Source of the DNA: an uncultured Lachnospiraceae bacterium
GTDB taxonomy: Bacteria > Bacillota > Clostridia > Lachnospirales > Lachnospiraceae
Length of the DNA stretch: 6,604 bases
Assembly: GCA_902767065.1 (NCBI GenBank)
Contig: CACXFW010000366.1
Location: forward strand, 1-6,604
Direction: 5' to 3'
Positions within the stretch are counted from its first letter, which is position 1, and each line of letters starts with the position of its first letter. Below are positions 1-6,603 of this stretch, piece by piece. A model generated the notes under the pieces. The model saw nothing but the letters and a program-made list of their open reading frames with translations. It had not been told where the DNA came from and searched no databases. The position numbers were made by a program, and so were the translations under genes.

Positions 1-83
1 GGCGGACAAGCGGTGAAACCGCTCTGTCCGCCCACAGCGAAGAACACGAAGTGTTCTGAGCAATGGGGGTGCTGAATAGTTAC
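1..83 (+). repeat. Structured 83-bp repeat, left copy (REP/MITE-like)
   Basis: This copy is identical, in inverted orientation, to 6521-6603. It contains two hairpins in a row. Hairpin 1 (1-32) pairs 1-8 with 25-32 and 9-14 with 18-23, with a GAA loop (15-17) and one bulged C at 24. Hairpin 2 (41-57) pairs AGAACAC (41-47) with GTGTTCT (51-57), again around a GAA loop. After the hairpins comes a G-run (65-69) and the inner end GCTGAATAGTTAC (71-83). No open reading frame runs through it. The structure resembles bacterial REP/BIME elements or a short non-autonomous mobile element, but family membership is inferred only. The copy begins at base 1, so it may extend beyond the window. Confidence 0.9.
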
Positions 84-226
84 ATCGATATATCTTGCAC
101 AGGTTATTGGTATGCACCGCCAGGCCATAAACGTGTACGGACAGAATCGTGCCGGTAGATGTGAGATCAAATGAACGGGACGAGCGTGTAAATCAGTAAG
201 CTGGTTTTTTGCATTGTGGGTGCAGC

Positions 227-1945
227 ATGAGTAGAAACAGTATAACGAATATTACGGACCGGATGCGAAGAAACAGAGCTTCTTCGATTGTGGGCTTTAT
301 TGTCCTTTTGGTCATTTATGTGGTCCTGTCCGTGTTTACCATAAAGCTGTCCAGGTCGGAAGAGATGTTCTTATTTATGGGAACTCCGATCCCGGCAAGG
401 TCGTTCGCGGGAGCATTTTCCAATGTCGCGAATCTGTCTTTGATTCTTCTGGTTGTCTTTTACGGCAAGGTTGGCTTTGCCGTAGCCATGATGATTCTTG
501 CCGTCCAGTTCCCGACGCTGATGATTCAGATTTTTTTGCGGCGTGTGTATTCGAGTATTCCCGGCCTTTTCTCGAACGTTGTAGCGATTGTTGCGAGTCT
601 TCTTGTTTTTTTCAAGAACAGGAGCATTGAAAAGTATCAGGAGAAGATCCGGACGCAGGCGATTACGGACCAGCTGACCGGAATCCCGAACCGGTTTGCC
701 CTTTCGGAACTCGTGGATGCGCTGATCCGGCAGAAGGGAAGGTTCGCGGTTGCGACGATCAATCTGAATAATTTCAAGAATATCAACAATACGATGGGGG
801 CCAGGACCGGAAATGAGGTTCTGAGGGAGATCGCTTCCAGAATGCAGAAGGCCTCTGAAGAAGGCCACACGGGAACGGAAGAATATGTGGTGCGCCAGAG
901 CGGGGATGAGTTCACAATCATTATCCGCAATTATCCGAATGCGGATGAGATTCTCCGGACGGTTACCTACTATAAGACCGTTCTGGAGCGGAAGATGACG
1001 ATTGATGGCTGTGATCTGTTCCTTACGTTCAGTATCGGATATGCGGAGTATCCGACCGACGCCCGCAGCGTGGATGAGCTTATGGCCCATGCGAACCTCG
1101 CGATGCTGGAGGCCAGGAGGTCGAGCGACGGCACGATGATCTGCCGCTATACGCCTGAGATGTCGGATGTCGAGCGTGTTCTTCAGATGGAGCGGAAGAT
1201 CCGGTATGCGCTGGAGAACGACAGGTTTGTTTTCTATCTGCAGCCCCAGTACGATGTGTACCATCATCTGATCGGATTTGAAGCGCTTGCCCGCATGATG
1301 GATGAAAACGGCTCTTTGATCCCTCCGGGCGACTTTATCCCGGTTGCGGAGGATACCGGTCTGGTTGATCAGATTGATACCGTTGTCTTCCGGAAGTCTG
1401 CCGTGTTCTTCCGGGAACTGATCCGGAAGACGAAGACCGACATCACGCTCAGTGTGAATGTTTCGGTGAAACATCTGATGAAGAATGATTTTCTGGATGA
1501 GGTCAGGGAGATTCTTGATGCCAGCCAGGTTCCGCCCGGGCAGATTGAGATTGAGATTACGGAATCTGTCATGATCGATTCGGTTGAGAAGGCGCTGCAG
1601 TGCATCAATGAGCTCAAGAAGATGGGAATCAAGATTGCCATCGATGACTTTGGAACCGGGTATTCGTCCCTCAGCTATCTGAATACCTTCCCGGCGGACG
1701 TCCTGAAGATCGACAAGACGTTTATTGATCAGATGAATTCCAGTGATTCTTCCAGGAAGTATGTAGCCTCGATCATTTCGATCGGACATATCATGAACTT
1801 CAAGGTAATCTCCGAGGGAGTGGAAGAGAACGACCAGCTTGAGACCCTGCGCAGCATCGGATGTGATTACATCCAAGGCTTTATCTGGGGCCGTCCGCTG
1901 TGCGCGGAGGATGCGGAGAAGGTTGTAATCGAGGCGGTATCGTAA
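227..1945 (+). CDS. Membrane protein with degenerate GGDEF and intact EAL domain; predicted c-di-GMP phosphodiesterase
   Basis: Predicted 572-residue inner-membrane enzyme hydrolysing c-di-GMP. About four hydrophobic helices lie near residues 23-41, 60-80, 82-104 and 112-130, followed by a short linker and a GGDEF domain (about 145-312). Its signature is SGDEF (225-229). The usual DxDxFK motif reads NLNNFK (179-184) and the usual GDE reads GNE (N196), so metal-binding and guanine-binding aspartates known from PleD are lost. This domain is probably catalytically dead, perhaps a GTP sensor. The EAL domain (about 315-565) keeps E352-A-L, N411 in VNVS, E443 in EITES, D473-D474, K494, E530 and Q550, so phosphodiesterase activity is expected. 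The start is set at ATG 227; an in-frame stop at 197-199 limits any extension, a TTG at 209 has no ribosome site, and the site before ATG 227 (GTGGG, 216-220) is weak. No convincing promoter was found in 84-226. It converges on the cyclase gene. Confidence 0.93.
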   Translation: MSRNSITNITDRMRRNRASSIVGFIVLLVIYVVLSVFTIKLSRSEEMFLFMGTPIPARSFAGAFSNVANLSLILLVVFYGKVGFAVAMMILAVQFPTLMIQIFLRRVYSSIPGLFSNVVAIVASLLVFFKNRSIEKYQEKIRTQAITDQLTGIPNRFALSELVDALIRQKGRFAVATINLNNFKNINNTMGARTGNEVLREIASRMQKASEEGHTGTEEYVVRQSGDEFTIIIRNYPNADEILRTVTYYKTVLERKMTIDGCDLFLTFSIGYAEYPTDARSVDELMAHANLAMLEARRSSDGTMICRYTPEMSDVERVLQMERKIRYALENDRFVFYLQPQYDVYHHLIGFEALARMMDENGSLIPPGDFIPVAEDTGLVDQIDTVVFRKSAVFFRELIRKTKTDITLSVNVSVKHLMKNDFLDEVREILDASQVPPGQIEIEITESVMIDSVEKALQCINELKKMGIKIAIDDFGTGYSSLSYLNTFPADVLKIDKTFIDQMNSSDSSRKYVASIISIGHIMNFKVISEGVEENDQLETLRSIGCDYIQGFIWGRPLCAEDAEKVVIEAVS

Positions 1946-1948
1946 GTG

Positions 1949-2011
1949 GCTGTGTGGAAAGCAGGCACTTGATCCGACGCAGGCAGCTGTGTGGAAAGCA
2001 GATATTTGATC
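1949..2011. repeat. Short tandem direct repeat after the EAL gene stop
   Basis: Two copies of a roughly 26-bp unit lie 37 bases apart, at 1949-1974 and 1986-2011. The first 16 bases, GCTGTGTGGAAAGCAG, are identical. The rest differs at three positions and both copies end in TTGATC. The pair begins four bases after the stop codon of the EAL gene and ends just before the shared terminator. It most likely arose by local duplication; no function is evident. Confidence 0.75.
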
Positions 2012-2034
2012 AACCGTACACCGTACAGGCAGGA

Positions 2035-2069
2035 AAAACTTCCGGCAAAAGATGATTGCCGGAAGTTTT
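2035..2069. terminator. Bidirectional intrinsic terminator between convergent genes
   Basis: A perfect 14-bp stem pairs 2035-2048 with 2056-2069 around a 7-base loop. Its GC-rich part is CTTCCGGCAA. The outer pairs are AAAA on the left and TTTT on the right, so each strand ends in a short U-tract when transcribed. It sits 89 bases after the EAL gene stop and 31 bases after the cyclase gene stop on the opposite strand, which is the expected place for a terminator serving both. Confidence 0.88.
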
Positions 2070-2100
2070 ACTGTCCTTAGAGATTAACCTACTGTTCTTA

Positions 2101-3195
2101 TCAGGCCTTGTATTCAATCGCCGAACACTTGAAATTATCCTTTCCTTCCTCTTTAACCAGATACAGCAGCTTGTCTGCCGCGGCGGACAGCGTATCGTAA
2201 TCCGGATAGGAACCAAGGTTGATTACGCAGCCGATACTGGCGCTCACATGACCTGCGCCGGTTGGATCGGGGTGGATCTGGTGGAGCGATGCCTTTGTAT
2301 TCTCCAGACGGCTGACCACATGATTGAGATCCGCCATACCGACCGCATACACGATGAATTCGTCGCCGCCCATTCGCATGACGACGTCTGTCTCACGGAA
2401 GTTTTCCTGAAGACAGGATGCGATCTGCTTCAGCGTCTCGTCTCCGGCAGCGTGCCCGTAATGATCGTTGATGTACTTGAAGTCATCGATGTCAACAAGC
2501 ATAAATGCGCCGGTTACGCCATTCGCGACATAATTGCTGATCAGATGCTCCCCGCCGCGGCGGTTGTACACGCCTGTCAGTGCGTCGTGGTCCGCCTTGT
2601 CCGTAGCGGTGTAGCTGTTTTCCATGAAAGTGATCCGTTCATGGATCATCCTCTGGGACAGATACAGGCCGGCGGCGATACAGGCAGCCAGGTGAACCAG
2701 GTCCAGACAGAAGATACTGTATTCCTTGATATTGTAGTCAACAATCACAAAAAGAAAGGAAAAAACCAGTGTCAGGATCAGGATGTTGCCCCAGGCATCA
2801 CGAATCAGAAGCGGGGTCGTCAGAATGAAAAAGAAAAACAGGAAAGCGGGATAGTCGCTGCGCTCACCGGCTGTCATGAACAGGCTCCAGCTCAGCAGCA
2901 GGCTGATCCAGACATACAGTGTGACAGTACCGTCCTTGATCATCTCTTTCCTGTAACCGATCAGCAGCGCGACAGATACACAGAAGAAGATGAGATACTC
3001 CAGAGTGCGGGAACCATCAGGAAAAGCAGAACGGCTGATCAGATCGAAGAGAAAGCTTCCAAGACTGATGAGCAGCCCGACAACCAGCAAAAAACAGAGA
3101 GCTTGTCCGTTTTCCCTTTCAAAATCAATTCTGAAGCCTTTTATTTTTCCGGGATAAAGAAACTCTTTGATCTTTTTTCGAGTATCACTGTTCAT
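2101..3195 (-). CDS. Six-helix membrane diguanylate cyclase with I-site
   Basis: Predicted 364-residue inner-membrane enzyme joining two GTP into c-di-GMP. The N-terminal half has about six hydrophobic helices (near 31-50, 64-80, 90-108, 116-131, 136-154, 160-180) with short loops and no recognised extracellular sensor domain. The GGDEF domain fills about 198-360. It keeps DALTGVYNRR (204-213), metal-binding D235 in DIDDFK, N243-D244, G251-D252, and the exact GGDEF signature at 276-280. RETD at 267-270 sits five residues before GGDEF, the known spacing of the RxxD inhibitory I-site, so feedback inhibition by product is expected. The start is ATG at 3195, with GGAG (plus-strand 3204-3207) eight bases upstream. 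The gene is divergent from pta and convergent with the EAL gene. The signal sensed by the membrane part cannot be told from sequence. Confidence 0.95.
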   Translation of the reverse strand: MNSDTRKKIKEFLYPGKIKGFRIDFERENGQALCFLLVVGLLISLGSFLFDLISRSAFPDGSRTLEYLIFFCVSVALLIGYRKEMIKDGTVTLYVWISLLLSWSLFMTAGERSDYPAFLFFFFILTTPLLIRDAWGNILILTLVFSFLFVIVDYNIKEYSIFCLDLVHLAACIAAGLYLSQRMIHERITFMENSYTATDKADHDALTGVYNRRGGEHLISNYVANGVTGAFMLVDIDDFKYINDHYGHAAGDETLKQIASCLQENFRETDVVMRMGGDEFIVYAVGMADLNHVVSRLENTKASLHQIHPDPTGAGHVSASIGCVINLGSYPDYDTLSAAADKLLYLVKEEGKDNFKCSAIEYKA

Positions 3196-3259
3196 TATGA
3201 ATTCTCCATCCTCGAACCGCTTAGAAACAGTTTATACAGACTGCACAGGGCTTTTTCCC

Positions 3260-3300
3260 GGGAATGCACGGGATATCCGTGTGTCATGGAAGGCATTCCC
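3260..3300. other. Nested inverted repeat upstream of the cyclase gene
   Basis: An outer arm GGGAATG (3260-3266) pairs with CATTCCC (3294-3300). Directly inside it, CACGG (3267-3271) pairs with CCGTG (3277-3281) around a GATAT loop, leaving 12 unpaired bases on one side. It lies 65 bases upstream of the cyclase start and would be in its leader if transcription begins at either candidate promoter. No T-tract follows on either strand within a few bases, so it is not an ordinary terminator. It could be an operator or an RNA control element; neither is shown. Confidence 0.45.
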
Positions 3301-3351
3301 TCGGTGCTGCTGTGAAAAAAGACGGGCAGATGTATGAGTTACTTCTGAAAT

Positions 3352-3380
3352 AGTATCCTACGGCCGCGTTATGCTGTCAT
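3352..3380 (-). promoter_or_regulatory. Candidate promoter for the diguanylate cyclase gene (P1)
   Basis: On the minus strand ATGACA (plus 3375-3380, five of six matches to TTGACA) and GATACT (plus 3352-3357, four of six to TATAAT) are separated by 17 bases, the optimal spacing. It would give a leader of about 150 bases that includes the nested inverted repeat. The match is good but not decisive. Confidence 0.4.
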
Positions 3381-3429
3381 TGAAATAGATAATGCTTTGG
3401 GAAAAACAGAAAACACATAATTATCTGCC

Positions 3430-3461
3430 ATTATAGTACTACAAAAAACGTTCTCTTTCAA
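3430..3461 (-). promoter_or_regulatory. Alternative promoter for the diguanylate cyclase gene (P2)
   Basis: The minus strand has a perfect TATAAT (plus 3430-3435) with TTGAAA (plus 3456-3461) 20 bases further upstream. That spacer is longer than the usual 16-18, so strength is doubtful. Use of this promoter would give a leader of about 225 bases. Confidence 0.3.
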
Positions 3462-3511
3462 TTGTCATTTCAGCCAGAATCTTTTTCTGCAGCCGAACCG
3501 GTATCTTTTGC

Positions 3512-3540
3512 TTGTCGTGACTGTTCCTGAACGCTATAAT
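3512..3540 (+). promoter_or_regulatory. Sigma-A type promoter of the pta-ackA operon
   Basis: TTGTCG (3512-3517, four of six matches to the -35 consensus), a 17-base spacer, and a perfect TATAAT (3535-3540). Transcription would start near 3547, giving a leader of about 55 bases before the pta start, which is preceded by AAAGGAG at 3586-3592. This is the best promoter match in the window and fits strong expression of a central fermentative operon. I saw no clear operator overlapping it. Confidence 0.8.
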
Positions 3541-3602
3541 GGGAGCAGTTTGAATGAACAACCCGGTATAGACATGGTTGCCAGGAAAGGAGAGATTAGA
3601 GT

Positions 3603-4598
3603 ATGAGTTTCATTGACGACATCAAAGCACAGGCAAAGAAGGATAAGAAGACGATTGTTCTTCCGGAGTACATGGACAGCAGGACTTATGAAGCTGCCGT
3701 GAAGATCGCGAGGGAAGGGATCGCTAACGTTGTCCTGATCGGAACCCCTGAGCAGATTGCTCAGAATAAGGGGGATTATGACCTGACCGGAATCACGGTG
3801 ATCGATCCGGCGACAGATCCGAACCGTCAGAAATACATTGATAAGTTTGTCGAGCTTCGCGCGAAGAAGGGAATGACCCCGGAGAAGGCGGAAGAGCAGA
3901 TGATGTCCGATTACATGTATTACGCCTGCCTGATGTGCAAGTGCGGCGATGCGGACGGAGCGGTTTCAGGCGCCTGCCATTCGACCGGGAACACCATTCG
4001 CCCGGCGCTCCAGCTTCTTAAGACGAAGCCCGGCATCAGCAGCGTATCCGGATTCTTTGTCATGGATGTTCCGGATTGTGAATTCGGTGAGAACGGAAGA
4101 TTTGTCTTTGCGGACTGCGCGGTGAATGTGGACTTTGATTCCGCGAAGCTTGCGGAGATCGCGATCCTTTCCGCAGAGTCCTTCGAGGCATTTATTGGAG
4201 CTCCGGCAAAGGTCGCCATGCTTTCTTACTCTACGAAGGGAAGCGCGAAGCATGACGATGTGACCAAGGTTTCGGACGCGGTGAAGATCGTGAAGGAGAC
4301 TCATCCGGAGATCAAGATTGACGGAGAGCTTCAGTTTGATGCCGCCATCGTACCGTCTGTCGCAAGCCTCAAGGCTCCGGGCAGCGATGTCGCCGGACAG
4401 GCAAACACCATCATTTTCCCGAGTCTTGAAGCCGGCAATATCGGATACAAGCTTGTCCAGAGACTGGCAAAGGCCGGGGCCTACGGTCCGGTCCTCCAGG
4501 GTCTGTCCATGCCCGTCAATGATCTGTCAAGAGGCTGCTACGCCGATGATATCGTAGGCGTCGTCGCCATGACAGCCGTTCAGGCGCAGAAGGCCTGA
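3603..4598 (+). CDS. pta: Phosphate acetyltransferase (phosphotransacetylase)
   Basis: Cytosolic enzyme converting acetyl-CoA and phosphate to acetyl phosphate and CoA, the first step of the acetate branch. The 331-residue length fits the short class of Pta, without the N-terminal extension of the enterobacterial enzyme. Seen in the sequence: KKTIVLPE near the N-terminus (15-22), HSTGNTIRPAL (126-136), the KPGISSVSGFF segment (142-152), SFEAFIGAPAKVAMLSYSTKGS (193-214) and the C-terminal signature GLSMPVNDLSRGCYADDIV (300-318). R133, S309, R310 and D316 occur at the same numbers as the catalytic and CoA-binding residues described in the Methanosarcina thermophila enzyme, so activity is expected. 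ATG 3603 follows AAAGGAG with a 10-base gap. ackA follows 120 bases downstream, the standard pairing, and the operon promoter is at 3512-3540. Nothing is truncated. Confidence 0.98.
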   Translation: MSFIDDIKAQAKKDKKTIVLPEYMDSRTYEAAVKIAREGIANVVLIGTPEQIAQNKGDYDLTGITVIDPATDPNRQKYIDKFVELRAKKGMTPEKAEEQMMSDYMYYACLMCKCGDADGAVSGACHSTGNTIRPALQLLKTKPGISSVSGFFVMDVPDCEFGENGRFVFADCAVNVDFDSAKLAEIAILSAESFEAFIGAPAKVAMLSYSTKGSAKHDDVTKVSDAVKIVKETHPEIKIDGELQFDAAIVPSVASLKAPGSDVAGQANTIIFPSLEAGNIGYKLVQRLAKAGAYGPVLQGLSMPVNDLSRGCYADDIVGVVAMTAVQAQKA

Positions 4599-4628
4599 TG
4601 AGGGCAGATGCCGTGCATGAATCTGAAT

Positions 4629-4687
4629 TGTCAACTCAGCTGACATGAACCCCTGTAACAGCCATGAACCGTTCAGGAAGTTACAGG
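4629..4687 (+). other. Two small hairpins between pta and ackA
   Basis: The first pairs TGTCA (4629-4633) with TGACA (4641-4645) around a 7-base loop and contains the palindrome TCAGCTGA (4636-4643). The second pairs CCTGTAAC (4652-4659) with GTTACAGG (4680-4687) around 20 bases. CATGAACC occurs twice, at 4644-4651 and 4663-4670. Neither stem has a T-tract, so they should not terminate. They could stabilise or process the mRNA; no good internal promoter was found. Confidence 0.45.
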
Positions 4688-4718
4688 AACAACTTAAGAC
4701 TAAAGGAGTAAGAATCAA

Positions 4719-5918
4719 ATGAAAGTACTTGTAGTTAACTGCGGCAGTTCCTCTCTGAAATACCAGGTAATCGATTCCGATACCGAAAAGATCGCGGCGA
4801 AGGGTCTGTGTGAGCGTATCGGTCTCGACGGACGCCTGGTCTATCAGCCGACCGGCGGCGAAAAGGAGATTACGGAAGCTCCGATGCCGACCCACAGTGA
4901 AGCGATCCAGATGGTCCTTGATGCCCTGGTCAATCCGAAGACAGGTGTCCTGAAGAGCCTGGACGAGGTTGAAGCGATCGGCCACAGAGTCCTGCATGGC
5001 GGCGCGAAGCTGACCGAATCCGCCCTGGTCAATGATGATGTGATTGCGGCGATTGAAGAGGCTTCTGACCTTGGGCCGCTGCACAATCCGGCGAACCTGA
5101 TGGGGATTCATGCCTGCATGAAGCTCATGCCCGGAAAACCGAATGTCGTTGTCATGGATACCTCTTTCGGCATGACCCTTCCGGCGAAGGCATACCGCTA
5201 CGCGATCCCGACCGAATACTATGAGAAGTACCACATCCGCCGTTATGGATTCCACGGAACCTCTCACAGCTTTGTGTCGAAGGAGACGATCAAGTATCTG
5301 AACCTTGATCCTGACAACTCGAAGGTGATCGTGGCGCATCTTGGAAACGGCGCCAGCATCACGGCTGTAAAGAACAGCAAGTGCGTAGACACCTCCATGG
5401 GCGTCACCCCTCTTGAGGGCCTGATCATGGGAACCCGTTCCGGCGATCTGGATCCGGCGATCATCGATTACCTCTGCAGTCATGAGAACCTGACGGCGGC
5501 AGACATGAATACGGTACTGAATAAGAAGAGCGGCGTGATGGCGCTTTCCAATAACCTCAGCTCCGATTTCCGCGATCTGGAAGACGCGATGAATGAGGGA
5601 AATGAGGCTGCGGGCCTTGCGATCGATGCGTTCTCTTACAGAGTTGCGAAGTATATCGGATCCTACACCGCTGCGATGAACGGCGTGGACGCGATTGCAT
5701 TCACAGGCGGAATCGGTGAGAACGCAGGAATCGTCCGCAGGAAGGTTCTGGAGTATCTTGGATTCCTCGGCATCTCGATGGATGCGGAGGCCAACAAGAA
5801 GAGGGGAGAAGCGTTTGTCCTGTCCACTCCGGAGTCGAAGGTGAAGGTGATTGTCATGCCGACCAACGAGGAACTGGCGATCTGCCGTGAGACGGTGAGA
5901 CTGGTCTCAAAGGCCTGA
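4719..5918 (+). CDS. ackA: Acetate kinase
   Basis: Cytosolic ASKHA-fold kinase that moves the phosphate of acetyl phosphate to ADP, giving acetate and ATP. The 399 residues are full family length. Visible motifs in order: VNCGSSSLKY (6-15, with N7, S10, S12 and K14), GHRVLHGG (88-95, R90), MDTSF (146-150, D147), RRYGFHGTSH (174-183, H179), HLGNGAS (207-213), GTRSGDLDP (238-246, R240), TGGIGENA (329-336) and PTNEE (381-385, E384). These correspond within one residue to the active-site N7, R91, D148, H180, R241 and E384 of the Methanosarcina thermophila enzyme. After DTSF the sequence is GMT where HQT is the usual family text. ATG 4719 follows AAAGGAG (4702-4708) with a 10-base gap. It is probably co-transcribed with pta, since no terminator separates them, and may be read through into the next gene. 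Confidence 0.98.
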   Translation: MKVLVVNCGSSSLKYQVIDSDTEKIAAKGLCERIGLDGRLVYQPTGGEKEITEAPMPTHSEAIQMVLDALVNPKTGVLKSLDEVEAIGHRVLHGGAKLTESALVNDDVIAAIEEASDLGPLHNPANLMGIHACMKLMPGKPNVVVMDTSFGMTLPAKAYRYAIPTEYYEKYHIRRYGFHGTSHSFVSKETIKYLNLDPDNSKVIVAHLGNGASITAVKNSKCVDTSMGVTPLEGLIMGTRSGDLDPAIIDYLCSHENLTAADMNTVLNKKSGVMALSNNLSSDFRDLEDAMNEGNEAAGLAIDAFSYRVAKYIGSYTAAMNGVDAIAFTGGIGENAGIVRRKVLEYLGFLGISMDAEANKKRGEAFVLSTPESKVKVIVMPTNEELAICRETVRLVSKA

Positions 5919-5971
5919 GGACACCAGGCCGCAGCTGTCAATTCCGCCACCGACAGGAAAAAGGAACTAAC

Positions 5972-6454
5972 ATGCAAAAACCAAGCTGGAAATGGAGGAT
6001 GATCTTCAACATCATCCTGGATCTTCCCATAGCGGTCATCGTGGCAATCGCGATGACCTTACTGAACAGGCAGCCGATTGTCTTCTTCCCGAACCTTTTG
6101 TCAGACATTGCGATCGGGTTTCTTCTTATGTTTTTCATCAACATCATTCTCCCGATTCCGGTGATCTCGGCAAAGTTTGCTGGCCTGTTCAGAATTAAAC
6201 CGCATACGATTGCGGAAAGCCTGGTGGGCGGCATTCCGGTCTGCCTGATCTACACAGTCGGAATCAGCCTTCCGCTTGCGGCGTTCAATCTGTTCATGGC
6301 ATCGAGGAATGCCCCGGAACAAGCCTTCAGCTTCCATGCGGTCTGGGGCTCCTTTATCGGGACTTTCCTGCCGCTTTGTGCGATTGTGTATGTCGTTGCT
6401 TTTATTATGACACCGATTGCGGCAACGGCGGCCACGAATGCCTGCAGGAAGTAA
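5972..6454 (+). CDS. Small four-helix membrane protein of unknown function
   Basis: Hypothetical 160-residue integral membrane protein that I do not recognise with certainty. Hydrophobic segments lie near 11-31, 45-65, 84-108 and 123-150. The two halves (about 10-75 and 80-152) look alike: each has a helix ending at an Asn (LDLPIAVIVAIAMTLLN; VCLIYTVGISLPLAAFN), an aromatic-containing linker, then a longer helix with a Pro near its end. This suggests an internal duplication of a two-helix unit, similar in style to DUF2798 proteins, though that assignment is tentative. ATG 5972 has AAAAAGGA (5958-5965) six bases upstream, a good ribosome site. It starts 53 bases after the ackA stop with no terminator between, so it may ride on the pta-ackA transcript. 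A role in acetate movement would be guesswork. Confidence 0.8.
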   Translation: MQKPSWKWRMIFNIILDLPIAVIVAIAMTLLNRQPIVFFPNLLSDIAIGFLLMFFINIILPIPVISAKFAGLFRIKPHTIAESLVGGIPVCLIYTVGISLPLAAFNLFMASRNAPEQAFSFHAVWGSFIGTFLPLCAIVYVVAFIMTPIAATAATNACRK

Positions 6455-6464
6455 AGCGTACGGA

Positions 6465-6512
6465 TTCGTCATCCTGAGTCATGGGAAAAGGCAGAGGCAG
6501 TAAGATGACGAA
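6465..6512. repeat. 9-bp inverted repeat after the last gene
   Basis: TTCGTCATC (6465-6473) and GATGACGAA (6504-6512) are perfect complements separated by 30 bases. The second arm runs into an A-tract (6511-6516), not a T-tract, so on the plus strand this is not an intrinsic terminator. On the minus strand the T-run precedes the stem, which is also wrong. The large loop makes a stable hairpin doubtful. Confidence 0.4.
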
Positions 6513-6520
6513 AAAACGCA

Positions 6521-6603
6521 GTAACTATTCAGCACCCCCATTGCTCAGAACACTTCGTGTTCTTCGCTGTGGGCGGACAGAGCGGTTTCACCGCTTGTCC
6601 GCC
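6521..6603 (-). repeat. Structured 83-bp repeat, right copy (inverted)
   Basis: Perfect reverse complement of 1-83; identity ends exactly at the inner boundary (GTAAC at 6521-6525). Base 6604 extends the long hairpin by one pair, so the full stem is GGGCGGACA (6571-6579) with TGTCCGCCC (6596-6604), plus AGCGGT (6581-6586) with ACCGCT (6590-6595), and a bulged G at 6580. The second hairpin is 6547-6563. It begins 66 bases after the stop of the small membrane protein gene. No other terminator was found there, so these hairpins may define the 3' end of the operon mRNA. Confidence 0.9.

Larger units (their letters stand above)
3196..3602. other. Divergent intergenic region, 407 bases
   Basis: This non-coding stretch lies between the cyclase and pta starts. 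It holds the nested inverted repeat (3260-3300), two weak candidate promoters toward the cyclase, an AT-rich segment (about 3381-3470) with an AGATAAT/ATTATCT inverted repeat (3387-3393 and 3420-3426), and the strong pta promoter with its leader. I saw no RNA gene and no credible small coding region with a ribosome site here. Confidence 0.7.

Noticed and set aside
209..226. TTG start for the EAL gene at 209
   Set aside because: No ribosome site precedes it, and the ATG at 227 is a better initiator with a weak GTGGG site.
371..1876. Long open frame of about 501 codons on the minus strand
   Set aside because: It is antisense to the GGDEF-EAL gene, has a composition rich in Arg, His and Asp typical of a shadow frame, and shows no domain.
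3241..3300. Possible c-di-GMP-I riboswitch, suggested by GCACAGGGC at 3243-3251
   Set aside because: The remaining conserved core, such as GCAAAGCC and the tetraloop-receptor part, is missing, and it is on the strand opposite to the cyclase gene.
2056..3315. Plus-strand open frame of 419 codons
   Set aside because: It lies opposite the well-supported diguanylate cyclase gene, crosses the terminator loop, and has no recognisable domain or ribosome site.
4527..5483. Minus-strand open frame of 318 codons
   Set aside because: It is antisense to ackA and the end of pta, both of which are certain; it has no family resemblance.
5912..5956. Terminator between ackA and the small membrane protein
   Set aside because: Only 5-bp stems (5912-5916 with 5926-5930, and 5935-5939 with 5952-5956) occur and neither has a T-tract.
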